Assembly: GCF_020829665.1 (NCBI RefSeq)
Contig: NZ_JAIVFT010000015.1
Coordinates: 1 to 64,000 of the forward strand
Reading direction: 5' to 3'
DNA length: 64,000 bases
Source of the DNA: Nostoc sp. CHAB 5824
Lineage (GTDB): Bacteria; Cyanobacteriota; Cyanobacteriia; Cyanobacteriales; Nostocaceae
Part shown: positions 26,767-35,504 of the stretch, piece after piece
Numbering within the stretch: position 1 is the first letter of the stretch
How the letters are laid out: each line of letters opens with the position of its first letter
Translations under genes and position numbers: made by a program
Notes under the pieces: model-generated
Told to the model about the DNA's origin: nothing
Database searches by the model: none
The model's input: the letters and a program-made list of their open reading frames with translations, nothing else

Positions 26767-26913
26767 CCCATTGGTGTCAACTTAAGCCCAAACCCCTTTA
26801 AAAGCTCGTTAAGAGCCTCTGGCTGGAAATGCTTATCATTGGGCTGCTGCCGCCAATTCTGGAGGCGGAGCCTCTTAATGGGCATTCCCAGGCTGAGACT
26901 GGGAACGAGACAA
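26767..26913 (-). mobile_element. second copy of the palindrome-rich core element, inverted
   Basis: Read on the minus strand it matches the core at 18460-18603: TGTCTCGTTCCCAGTCTCAG, GGAGGCTCCGCCTCC and ending in TTAAGTTGACACCAATGGG. It lacks the 39-bp flanks of the first copy and keeps part of the CCAATGGG end seen in the third copy. The plus-strand frame over it at 26719-26985 is not a gene. Confidence 0.75.
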
Positions 26914-27081
26914 AGGGTTGCTGGGGAATTCCAGCATCTTTTCAGAAATAGGGGTAACTTGCTGTTGGTATATTTTCTAAGGTAGTGGTAAATATATAGT
27001 GATAGCAGAGACTGAAACCCTTGTTATATAAGGACTAACAAGAGAAAAATCACTACTTCTATACCACTACCCAAAAATATC

Positions 27082-29739
27082 ATGAGTCGCAAGCAGGCCC
27101 AAGAAAAACTCTCTGAGGCAGAGCGAAAATATCGCACTCTGGTAGAACAAATTCCGGGCGTTGTATATATCTCACCGATTAATACTACTGCAAATGAAGC
27201 TTATATTAGTCCGCAACTGCAACAATTATTAGGCATTACTCCCGAAGATTGGAATCCTGGTTTTTTCAATAGTTGGTCAGATTACACTCATCCAGACGAT
27301 CGCGATCGCGTTTGGCAAGCTGTAAACATTACGATCGCTACCGGGGAGCCTTTAAGCGTCGAGTATCGGATGATTAGGGGCGATGGCAGAACAATTTGGG
27401 TACGAAACCAAGCTAATCTCGTTCTCTGTGCCGATGGTCAAACTCAGGTACTTCAGGGTTTAGTGTTTGATATTAGCGAAGGCAAACAGGCAGAAACCGC
27501 ACTGCAAAAAAGCGAAGCACGTTATCGTGCCATCCTCGAAGACCAAACGGAACTGATTACTAGAGGCTCGCCAGATGGTACTGTTACCTTCGTGAATGAA
27601 GCTTTCTGTCGATTTTTTGGACTGAAGCGGGAAGAGATTATCGCCCAGCACTATGAACCTGTTGTGTTTGAGGAAGACCGAGAACGTGTGGTTAGTCTGG
27701 TAAATTCCATCAGCTTAGAAAATCCCGTTATCACCATTGAAAATCGGGCCATTGCTTGCCAAGGGGTGCGGTGGACGCAGTGGATTATTCGAGGGATATT
27801 TGATGACCAGGGTACTCTTGTAGAATTTCAATCGGTCGGACGAGATATTACTGACCGCAAACAGGTAGAAGAAGCTTTAAGTGAAAATGAGCAAAAATTC
27901 CGTGCCATTTTCAATCAAACCATTCAGTGTATGGGATTGCTTCAGCCGAATGGAGTTGTATTAGAAGCCAACCAAACAGCACTAGACTTTGCAGGCATTA
28001 CTCGAGAAGAAGTAGTTGGTAAGCCATTTTGGGAAGCAAAATGGTGGACAATTTCTTCAGAGACACAAGCGCAATTAAAAACTGCGATCGCTGCTGCTGC
28101 TAATGGTAAATCTATTCGCTATGAAGTTGACGTTTGGGGCCGAGATGATCGAGTTATGACGATTGATTTCTCACTACGTCCGATACTCGATGAAACAGGG
28201 CGTGTAACACTACTCATTTCAGAGGGGCGAGATATTACTGAATATCAAGCCGCACTGCGCGAACGCCACAAAGCTGAAGAAGCACTGCGCTCAAGTCAAG
28301 ACTTTTTGCAAAAGGTTGCTAATACCGTACCGCATATTTTGTATTTGTTTGACCTCTTACAAGGAACAAGCATTTATCTTAACGAGCAAAGTGTTACCGT
28401 TTTAGGCTATTCTCCAGAGGAAATTTGCCAAGCAGATCCGCAGTGGTTCATAAATTGCTTTCATCCAGACGATCAACATCTCTGCTATGACCTACCAAAT
28501 CGCTTCGTTAATCTGAGTGACAATGAAGTTCTTTCCACCGAATACCGATTCCGACACAAAAATGGGGAGTGGCGTTGGCTCAATACACGAGAAGTCGTAT
28601 TTGCCAGAGATGCTGGCGGTACTCCAACGCAGATTCTTGGCTCGGTAGAAGACATTAGCACTCGCAAACAAGCCGAAGCGATGCTGCGACAACAGGCAGA
28701 GGGTGAACGGCTAATTACTGAAGTAACTCAAAAGATTCGGCAATCACTAAATTTGGAGGAGGTTCTTAATACAACAGTCAACAGTATTCGACAGTGTTTG
28801 CGTTCCGATTCCGTAGCTATCTACCAGTTAGAATCTGACGGAAGTGGCAATTTTGCTGCGGAATCAGTGGGTGATGACTACCCCCAAAGATTAGACCAGA
28901 TAATGCACCCATTTTCAATCAAACAAGATTTTAGCCACTATTACCAGGGATTACCTACAGTTCTGCATAATATTCAGGAATCTGATTTTTCAGCCGATGT
29001 TTTTGAGTTATTACAGCTCTATCAAGTTAAGGCTGCTGTAATAGTGCCAATTTTGAATGGAGAGCATTTATGGGGTTTACTGATTGCTCACCAGTGTGCC
29101 GCACCTCGTTACTGGCAAGCCTTTGAAGTTAATTTGTTGCAGCAGTTGGCAAGTCAGGTGGCGATCGCTATTCATCAATCAGTACTCTACCAGCAGGTAC
29201 AAGCTGCCAATGAAGAACTACACAGATTGGCTACCCTAGATGGCTTGACTCAAATAGCCAATCGCCGCCGATTTGATGAGTATCTTGAGGATGAGTGGCA
29301 TCGGCTCAAACGTGAGCAAGCGCCATTGTCTTTAATTTTGTTCGATGTCGATTTTTTTAAACTCTACAACGATACTTATGGTCATTTAGCAGGGGATGAT
29401 TGTTTGCGGCAATTGGGGAGTGCCTTCAACAGTATTGTTAAGCGTCCAGCTGATTTAGTAGCTCGTTACGGTGGAGAAGAATTTGCTGTTATTCTGCCTA
29501 ATACAGAGATTCAAGGAGCAATCTATATAGCTCAAACCATCCGACAAGCAGTCCGCAATTTGGCCATTCCTCATGCTCAATCTAGTGTGTGCGATCGCGT
29601 TACTGTCAGTCTAGGCGTTATCAGCATTGTGCCAAATTCCGAAATTTCGCCGCAAGACTTGATTAATGCTGCGGACAAAGCTCTTTATATAGCCAAACAG
29701 CAAGGGCGTGATCAAGTTCATGCTGTTAGCCCTTATTAA
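27082..29739 (+). CDS. PAS/GAF diguanylate cyclase
   Basis: This is an 885-residue soluble protein that should make cyclic di-GMP from two GTP. It has four PAS domains with PAC-like ends (about 10-135, 143-265, 270-395 and 405-535), each closing in a DISxxKQAE or DITxxKQ-type linker. A GAF domain follows (about 545-705), then GGDEF (about 720-882). The active site reads GGEEF at 797-801, a functional variant, and an inhibitory I-site RxxD lies at 788-791 (RPAD), so feedback by c-di-GMP is likely. No EAL domain and no membrane helix are present. The ligands of the sensor domains are not evident. Confidence 0.93.
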   Translation: MSRKQAQEKLSEAERKYRTLVEQIPGVVYISPINTTANEAYISPQLQQLLGITPEDWNPGFFNSWSDYTHPDDRDRVWQAVNITIATGEPLSVEYRMIRGDGRTIWVRNQANLVLCADGQTQVLQGLVFDISEGKQAETALQKSEARYRAILEDQTELITRGSPDGTVTFVNEAFCRFFGLKREEIIAQHYEPVVFEEDRERVVSLVNSISLENPVITIENRAIACQGVRWTQWIIRGIFDDQGTLVEFQSVGRDITDRKQVEEALSENEQKFRAIFNQTIQCMGLLQPNGVVLEANQTALDFAGITREEVVGKPFWEAKWWTISSETQAQLKTAIAAAANGKSIRYEVDVWGRDDRVMTIDFSLRPILDETGRVTLLISEGRDITEYQAALRERHKAEEALRSSQDFLQKVANTVPHILYLFDLLQGTSIYLNEQSVTVLGYSPEEICQADPQWFINCFHPDDQHLCYDLPNRFVNLSDNEVLSTEYRFRHKNGEWRWLNTREVVFARDAGGTPTQILGSVEDISTRKQAEAMLRQQAEGERLITEVTQKIRQSLNLEEVLNTTVNSIRQCLRSDSVAIYQLESDGSGNFAAESVGDDYPQRLDQIMHPFSIKQDFSHYYQGLPTVLHNIQESDFSADVFELLQLYQVKAAVIVPILNGEHLWGLLIAHQCAAPRYWQAFEVNLLQQLASQVAIAIHQSVLYQQVQAANEELHRLATLDGLTQIANRRRFDEYLEDEWHRLKREQAPLSLILFDVDFFKLYNDTYGHLAGDDCLRQLGSAFNSIVKRPADLVARYGGEEFAVILPNTEIQGAIYIAQTIRQAVRNLAIPHAQSSVCDRVTVSLGVISIVPNSEISPQDLINAADKALYIAKQQGRDQVHAVSPY

Positions 29740-29958
29740 CCCCTGTGTTGCAAAGGGGATGCTAAATTGTTCTAATTACGAATTAACACCTTGCTTTTTA
29801 TCTCTAGCCTAGAGTTGATAACCTTTGATAAGCTTTAACAAAATAACTGTTAAAAAATTTAAAAATTTTAGTAAATATACTCACTGCATTTGCCACCCTT
29901 GTATTTTTAGGTAAATGTGGTTTTTTAGATATTTGTAAAGTGTCGGGGAGTCTAGCAG

Positions 29959-31146
29959 ATGAAGATACTGGTACTGAGTTGGGAGTTTCCGCCAAGGATT
30001 GTTGGGGGAATTGCACGGCATGTAGGGGAGTTGTACCCGGAACTAGTAAAGCTAGGGCATGAAGTCCACTTAATTACAGCAGAGTTTGGTCAGGCGTCGA
30101 TGTATGAGGTGGTTGAGGGAGTAAAGGTGCATCGAGTGCCAGTGGCACATAGTAATGACTTTTTCCACTGGGTAGTCAATCTCAACCTAAGTATGGGAGA
30201 TCACGGTGGTAAATTGATCTTAGAGGAAGGGCCTTTTGATTTAATTCATGCCCATGATTGGTTGGTAGGAGACGCTGCGATCGCTCTCAAACATAGTCTC
30301 AAAATACCACTAATTGTCACAATTCACGCTACTGAATACGGACGCTATAACGGTATTCACACAGAAATCCAAAGCTATATCAATGGCAAAGAAATCTTGC
30401 TGGCTTACAACGCTTGGCGGATTATTGTTTGTAGCGAGTATATGCGCCAAGAAGTAGAACGAGCGCTACACAGTCCTTGGAACAAAATTGATGTCATTTA
30501 CAACGGTATCCGAGCCGAAAAAAAACAGCATCACATAGATTTTCATGCTCTGGATTTTCGCCGCCAATTCGCCACAGACGATGAGAAAATCGTTTACTAC
30601 CTCGGTCGCATGACCTATGAAAAGGGTGTACCTATATTACTTCATGCGGCTCCCAAGATCCTTTACCAAATGGGAGGTAAGGTTAAATTTGTGATCGTTG
30701 GTGGCGGCAATACCGATCATCTCAAGCGCCAAGCCTGGGATTTGGGAATTTGGCATCATTGCTATTTTACAGGTTTTCTTTCCGATGAATACTTAGATAA
30801 ATTTCAAACTGTTGCTGACTGTGCCGTGTTTCCTAGTCTTTACGAACCCTTTGGGATTGTGGCATTAGAAAGCTTTGCTTCTCGTGTTCCTGTAGTAGTT
30901 TCTAATACTGGCGGTTTTCCCGAAGTGGTGCAACATACCAAAACAGGCATTGTGACTTGGGTGAACAATCCCGATTCTTTAGCTTGGGGAATTTTGGAAG
31001 TGTTGAAAAATCCAGGATATCGCCAATGGCTGGTGGATAACGCTTATGAGGATTTAGAGCGACGCTTTAGCTGGCCGAAATTAGCCAAGCAAACTGAAGA
31101 AGTATATCAGCGAGTTGTGCAAGAGCGATCGCAAATTGCGTGGTAA
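29959..31146 (+). CDS. glycosyltransferase family 4 (glycogen-synthase-like)
   Basis: This is a 395-residue GT-B fold enzyme. The N-terminal domain starts LVLSWEFPPRIVGGIARHVG, the nucleotide-sugar and acceptor loop typical of GT4 and bacterial glycogen-synthase-like proteins. The C-terminal domain carries GRMTYEKGV and the retaining E-x7-E motif in FPSLYEPFGIVALESFASR. No signal peptide or membrane helix is present. The sugar donor (ADP- or UDP-linked) and acceptor cannot be read from the sequence. It is monocistronic, with a strong terminator directly after its stop. Confidence 0.9.
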   Translation: MKILVLSWEFPPRIVGGIARHVGELYPELVKLGHEVHLITAEFGQASMYEVVEGVKVHRVPVAHSNDFFHWVVNLNLSMGDHGGKLILEEGPFDLIHAHDWLVGDAAIALKHSLKIPLIVTIHATEYGRYNGIHTEIQSYINGKEILLAYNAWRIIVCSEYMRQEVERALHSPWNKIDVIYNGIRAEKKQHHIDFHALDFRRQFATDDEKIVYYLGRMTYEKGVPILLHAAPKILYQMGGKVKFVIVGGGNTDHLKRQAWDLGIWHHCYFTGFLSDEYLDKFQTVADCAVFPSLYEPFGIVALESFASRVPVVVSNTGGFPEVVQHTKTGIVTWVNNPDSLAWGILEVLKNPGYRQWLVDNAYEDLERRFSWPKLAKQTEEVYQRVVQERSQIAW

Positions 31147-31150
31147 GCAT

Positions 31151-31190
31151 AGATCCCCGGCTTCTTGAAGAAGCCGGGGATCTAGAATTT
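31151..31190 (+). terminator. strong hairpin after the glycosyltransferase gene
   Basis: AGATCCCCGGCTTCTT and its complement GAAGAAGCCGGGGATCT form a near-perfect stem 5 bases after the stop, followed by AGAATTTT. This fits a rho-independent terminator. Confidence 0.8.
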
Positions 31191-31401
31191 TAAACAACAC
31201 AAGCAATATAGAGATTTTCGCAGAGTAGAGCAGAGAATAAATGATTACTCCGCGTTATTTTGAGTTAACAAACAGTACAAGCCCTGTACGCTGGAAATTC
31301 TACCCTCTCTAGTGCCAGAGTTAAGCTAGTACGCGTTTAAGTTGCAGATTTTTTCGTTAAAACTGTCATTTGTCATTGATTATTCACAAAAGGCAACTGT
31401 T

Positions 31402-31632
31402 GAAGAAGGCAGAAGGCAGATAGCGCAGCGTAAAGCCTTCGGCATGGCTTCGCTTAGAGCGAGTCCGCGAGCGTCGGGCAGAAGGTTCTATTCAGAGGAG
31501 TAGCACCCCTCCTGAATGGGAGCCACTAAATTAAAAATTTGGTGGGGGTCTTAAACCCAAGTTTGCTCCGGTCACAAGCTTCAGTGCTGGAATCAGAATT
31601 CCCTTCTGCCTTCTGCCTCCTGCCCTCTGCCT
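31402..31632. repeat. spacer element bounded by inverted AGAAGGC/GCCTTCT arrays
   Basis: The left boundary GAAGAAGGCAGAAGGCAGA (31402-31420) faces the right boundary CCTTCTGCCTTCTGCC (31602-31617). Between them are small blocks such as GGCATGGCTTCGC and GAGCGAGTCCGCGAGCG. The spacer 31191-31718 has no gene that I can support. Confidence 0.5.
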
Positions 31633-31736
31633 TTCTTGATAAATGACTAATGACAAAGGACGAATTTCACGGATAAATAAGCAATTAAAGTGCGTAACAG
31701 CCTAGCAATAATTGCAGTTTGCTCCAGAAGCTTAAT

Positions 31737-32789
31737 ATGACAAAGGCATTCCCAAGCATAGCAAGGCGCTTGAAAACTACAGGAATCAAGTTGTTGAAGA
31801 TGGGAACCTTCCTAATAACCCGTTTTATTGAAAGCTGGAAACGCTACTTCCTGGGTGACACTGTTGATGATGTCCGCCTCTCCCCCTCTCCCTCCTTCGA
31901 TGTCCGTCCCTCCTTAGCAGGTCCAGTCCTTAGCTTAGGTGGGGGTGGCCCCGATGTTGATGATGCTATCCAGTGGATGATCAACCAAGTTAGGGGGGGT
32001 AGTAACTCCGGCACTAAAGTTAATGTTGTAGTTCTCCGCACCTATGGTAATCACGATTACAATCGGCTAATTTATGCCATGAAGGGCGTAAACTTCGTGG
32101 AAACTCTTCTGATTAGTAATAGACAAGATGCAAACAAAGCTGAGATTTACGAAAAAGTCAGAAATGCTGATGTGATTTTCTTTGCTGGCGGCGACCAATG
32201 TCAATACATCCGCAACTGGAAAGATACCAAGCTTGAGGCTGCCGTTAAGTCAGTTTACCTTAAGGGAGGTGGTATTGGTGGCACTAGTGCGGGTGCGATG
32301 ATCCAAAGTGATTGTGTCTATGATGCTTGCGCTTCTTCCGAAAAAGGCATTGAAACTAGGGATGCGCTCGAAGATCCCTACCGGGACATTACTTTTACTT
32401 ACAACTTTTTCAATTGGAGTAATTTGAAGGGAACCATCGTAGATACGCACTTCGACAGGCGGCAAAGAATGGGTCGAATTATGGCTTTCATTGCCCGTCA
32501 AATTAAGGACGGTGTATCTAGCAGTGTTTTAGGGATAGCGGTTAGTGAAAGTACATCGGTTCTTGTGGATAAAAATGGTTTGGTGAAAGTTATGGGTAGG
32601 GGTGCGGCGTACTTTGTACTTGGCAATCATCTGCCGGAAGTATGCGAACCCCGAACGCCTTTGACCTTTTCCAATTACAAAATTTGGAAAGTTCGTAGTG
32701 GCGACACCTTTAACTTGAGAAACAGACCAACCTCTGGGTATTATCTCAGGAGTGTCAAAAGGGGACGGATTGATTCAAATCCATATTAG
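31737..32789 (+). CDS. cyanophycinase-like peptidase (S51 family)
   Basis: This is a 350-residue protein with the S51 fold signature: GGDQCQY (about 152-158) and the nucleophile elbow GGTSAGA with Ser184, followed by DTHFDRRQRMGR, the conserved His-containing strand of cyanophycinases. Cyanophycinase releases Asp-Arg dipeptides from cyanophycin. The protein is longer than typical CphB at the N-terminus, which carries a basic hydrophobic stretch (FPSIARRLKTTGIKLLKMGT). The sequence is diverged enough that the substrate could be another beta-linked peptide. I prefer ATG 31737 to the TTG at 31719. No cyanophycin synthetase is nearby. Confidence 0.8.
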   Translation: MTKAFPSIARRLKTTGIKLLKMGTFLITRFIESWKRYFLGDTVDDVRLSPSPSFDVRPSLAGPVLSLGGGGPDVDDAIQWMINQVRGGSNSGTKVNVVVLRTYGNHDYNRLIYAMKGVNFVETLLISNRQDANKAEIYEKVRNADVIFFAGGDQCQYIRNWKDTKLEAAVKSVYLKGGGIGGTSAGAMIQSDCVYDACASSEKGIETRDALEDPYRDITFTYNFFNWSNLKGTIVDTHFDRRQRMGRIMAFIARQIKDGVSSSVLGIAVSESTSVLVDKNGLVKVMGRGAAYFVLGNHLPEVCEPRTPLTFSNYKIWKVRSGDTFNLRNRPTSGYYLRSVKRGRIDSNPY

Positions 32790-32940
32790 ACCTCTTGCAA
32801 AAATAGTTTTGCACTCTTGGGGAAAGGGGTAAAGGTTAAGGGTAAAGGGTAATTCTATCGCCGCTTTCCCCTTTCCCCACAACTGCTAGAAGTCTATTAA
32901 GTGGGGAGTGGGAACAAGGTGAATGAACGGAGTTCTAAGG

Positions 32941-33200
32941 TGGATTCATCCAGTTCAAAGCCTCGTTAATGAGTATAAAAGGTGGATTCATCCAGTTCAA
33001 AGACTCATTAATGAGTATAAAAGGTGGATTCATCCAGTTCGAAGACTCATTAATGAGTATAAAAGGTGGATTCATCCAGTTCAAAGACTCATTAATGAGT
33101 ATAAAAGGTGGATTCATCCAGTTCAAAGACTCGTTAATGAGTATCAAAGGTGGATTCATCCAGTTCAAAGACTCATTAATGAGTATCAAAGGTGGATTAA
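32941..33200. repeat. 42-bp tandem repeat, six units plus a partial
   Basis: Units begin TGGATTCATCCAGTTCAAAG at 32941, 32983, 33025, 33067, 33109 and 33151, with a partial unit at 33193. Each ends in ACTCATTAATGAGTATAAAA or a close variant. Because 42 is a multiple of three, several frames stay open on both strands (14-residue periodic peptides), but none has a ribosome site or a non-repeat domain. Each unit holds the palindrome ACTCATTAATGAGT. Confidence 0.95.
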
Positions 33201-33202
33201 TG

Positions 33203-33505
33203 CCAATACGGTTCGGTTAGCTTGTTTACCCTGCGAAGATCCCCCCAACCCCCCGATAAATTGGGGGGCTAATTTCCTCCTTTACCCCCTTTTTAAGGGG
33301 GTCGCCACAGGCGGGGGGATCTTATCCGAACCGTATTGGGATGAATCCAGTTCAAAGCTGGATGAACCGGCGAAGATCCCCCCAACCCCCCTTCAAAAGG
33401 GGGGCTAATTTCCTCCTTTACCCCCTTTTTAAGGGGGTCGCCACAGGCGGGGGGATCTTATCCGAACCGTATTGGGATGAATCCAGTTCAAAGCTGGATG
33501 AACCG
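33203..33505. mobile_element. duplicated 137-bp GATCCCCCC palindromic element
   Basis: Two head-to-tail units (33233-33369 and 33370-33505) each run from GCGAAGATCCCCCCAACCCC through CCCCTTTTTAAGGGGG and GGGGGGATCTTATCC to CCAGTTCAAAGCTGGATGAA. CCAATACGGTTCGG at 33203 and CCGAACCGTATTGG at 33327 are inverted ends around the first unit. The second unit differs mainly in its central loop (CTTCAAAAGG instead of CGATAAATTG). Related hairpins lie at 26549, 43673 and 57639. Confidence 0.85.
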
Positions 33506-33545
33506 AGTTTTATAATTCCTGCTCAATGCCCCATGCTCTTACTTT

Positions 33546-34286
33546 CTACCAGGGAACCACGCCATTTTCATCAAAAAAGCCTCCGCTAGAACCATCATCA
33601 GGTAGAGTGGCAAGTCTCACTGCTGCGATCGCTCCCTGCTCAACAGTGCGGTATCCTTGGTATTGATTAATGTCTGTTGCTGTGAAACCTGGGTCAGCAG
33701 CATTGATTTTAATGGGAGTATCTTTAAGTTCAGCAGCTAGCACAACTGTGATGGCATTAACTGCTGTCTTTGATGAGTTATATGCAAGAAGCTTAGAATT
33801 AGCGAACTCATAATTTGGGTCAGAGTTTAGAGTCAGAGAACCTAAACCACTTGATATATTCACTATTCGCCCTGCTGTTGACTTCTTCAAAAGTGGCAAC
33901 AGGGCTTTTGTAACTGCAAACACTCCAAATACATTAGTCTCGTAAGTGTGCCGCAGTGTTTCAATATCAACTTGACTGGGGGGAAGGCGATCGCCATCAC
34001 TTATTATCCCAGCATTGTTCACAAGGATATCAAGTTTTCCAAATTCGCTTTCGATTTGTTTACTCGCAGAGTCGATTGTTTTTTGGTCGATGACATCAAG
34101 TTGAACTGATCGAGCATCGATCTGATTTGAACGAAGTTTATTTGCTGCTTCTTCACCACGTCCTATATCTCTTGCACCAACAATAACAGTAGCGCCTCTA
34201 GAACCTAATTGGCGTGCAATCTCATACCCGATACCTTTGTTTGCACCTGTGATCAGTGCAACCTTGCCTTTTAAATCTTCTGACAT
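33546..34286 (-). CDS. short-chain dehydrogenase/reductase
   Basis: This is a 246-residue SDR oxidoreductase using NAD(P)H. The cofactor loop is TGANKGIGYEIARQLG, the NNAG motif is present (ILVNNAGI), and the catalytic Ser, Tyr and Lys are in NISSGLGS and YNSSKTAVN. The first basic residue after the glycine motif favours NADPH. The protein resembles carbonyl-reductase-like SDRs, but the substrate cannot be assigned. It is divergently arranged with an aldo/keto reductase, so the pair may share regulation and act on carbonyl compounds. Start ATG 34286 is the first in the frame and matches the family N-terminus. Confidence 0.92.
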   Translation of the reverse strand: MSEDLKGKVALITGANKGIGYEIARQLGSRGATVIVGARDIGRGEEAANKLRSNQIDARSVQLDVIDQKTIDSASKQIESEFGKLDILVNNAGIISDGDRLPPSQVDIETLRHTYETNVFGVFAVTKALLPLLKKSTAGRIVNISSGLGSLTLNSDPNYEFANSKLLAYNSSKTAVNAITVVLAAELKDTPIKINAADPGFTATDINQYQGYRTVEQGAIAAVRLATLPDDGSSGGFFDENGVVPW

Positions 34287-34547
34287 ATTACTTCTTTATA
34301 CTGTTGAGTGTTGACTGTTAACGGCGTCGGGGCGTCTCTCATTCCATCTCTATAAAGAATGGGTTTTCCCGACCGCTTTTTATAAACCTACCATTTCATT
34401 ACAGCCAGAAAGCCCAAAATTAAAGCATCCGTGACTTTTGACTTTCGCCTTGCGGTACTAGTAGTCATTCACACTTCAGATAGCGGTTGAGAAAATATTT
34501 GCAACCTAAACTAGCAAGTGACTCAAAAATTATTAGAGAAAATAGAT

Positions 34548-35504
34548 ATGCAAACCAAACAGCTCGGTAATTCGGAGCTTCACATTACCCCAATCGGCTT
34601 TGGAGCCTGGGCAATCGGTGGAGGTGGATGGGCTTTTGGTTGGGGAGCGCAGGATGACCAGGAATCGATTGAAGCGATTAATCGCGCTCTGGATCTGGGC
34701 GTTAATTGGATTGACACCGCAGCTATCTATGGTCTGGGACATTCGGAGGAAGTTGTTGCTAAGGCGCTCCAGGGTCGATCTAATCGCCCTTATATTTTCA
34801 CTAAATGTTCAATGATTTGGGATGAAAAGGGCGAAATTGGTCGCAGTCTGAAGGCTGATTCAGTGCGGCAGGAAGTTGAAGCTAGTTTGCGCCGACTCGA
34901 TATTGAAACTATTGACCTTTACCAAATCCATTGGCCTAACCCAGAGTCAGAAATTGAAGAAGGCTGGACGACTCTCTCCAAGCTCAAGGATGAGGGTAAG
35001 GTTCGTTATATCGGGGTTTCAAATTTCAATGTAGAACAGTTGAAACGTATCCAGGAGATTGCACCAGTCACTTCATTGCAACCGCCTTATTCACTGGTTA
35101 AGCGCGATGTTGAAAACGAGATTCTGCCTTTTTGTCAGGAAAACAACATAGGTGTGATTGTTTATTCACCTATGCAATCTGGCTTGCTTACAGGAAAGAT
35201 GACGCCTGAGCGGGTTGCTAATTTAGCAGATGATGATTGGCGCAAGAATAGCAGTGAATTTCAGGAGCCACGTTTATCTCGTAACCTGAAGCTGGTGGAG
35301 GTGTTGCAGCATATTGGTAAGCAATACGATCGCTCCCCCGGTGAGGTGGCGATCGCTTGGACTTTAAACAATCCGGCGGTGACAGCTGCGATCGTTGGCG
35401 CACGCAATCCCAAGCAGGTGGAAGGAATCATCGCTGCTGGGGAGTTTCGCCTCAATCAGCAGGAGCTAGATCAAATTGCTGCTTTTCTGCGCGAGAATCC
35501 ATAA
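34548..35504 (+). CDS. aldo/keto reductase
   Basis: This is a 318-residue TIM-barrel oxidoreductase. The catalytic tetrad is visible: Asp and Tyr in DTAAIYGLGHSEE, Lys in IFTKCSMIWD and His in LYQIHWPNPE. The C-terminal NADPH site shows GARNPKQVEG. I chose ATG 34548, which gives the standard MQTKQLGNSELHITPIGFG start; the frame is open to a GTG at 34518. Its 3' end overlaps the 3' end of the convergent cysteine desulfurase gene by 53 bases. It resembles the AKR subfamily with YajO/IolS-like members. Substrate unknown. Confidence 0.92.
   Translation: MQTKQLGNSELHITPIGFGAWAIGGGGWAFGWGAQDDQESIEAINRALDLGVNWIDTAAIYGLGHSEEVVAKALQGRSNRPYIFTKCSMIWDEKGEIGRSLKADSVRQEVEASLRRLDIETIDLYQIHWPNPESEIEEGWTTLSKLKDEGKVRYIGVSNFNVEQLKRIQEIAPVTSLQPPYSLVKRDVENEILPFCQENNIGVIVYSPMQSGLLTGKMTPERVANLADDDWRKNSSEFQEPRLSRNLKLVEVLQHIGKQYDRSPGEVAIAWTLNNPAVTAAIVGARNPKQVEGIIAAGEFRLNQQELDQIAAFLRENP

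Noticed and set aside
26719..26985. 88-residue plus-strand frame
   Set aside because: It lies over the inverted core element and the end of the nested palindrome; the peptide is repeat-derived.
32941..33200. CRISPR array
   Set aside because: Units are contiguous with no unique spacers, and no cas gene is present in the window.
32923..33408. Long frames across the 42-bp tandem array on both strands
   Set aside because: They are open only because the unit is a multiple of three and stop-free; no ribosome site and no non-repeat domain exists.
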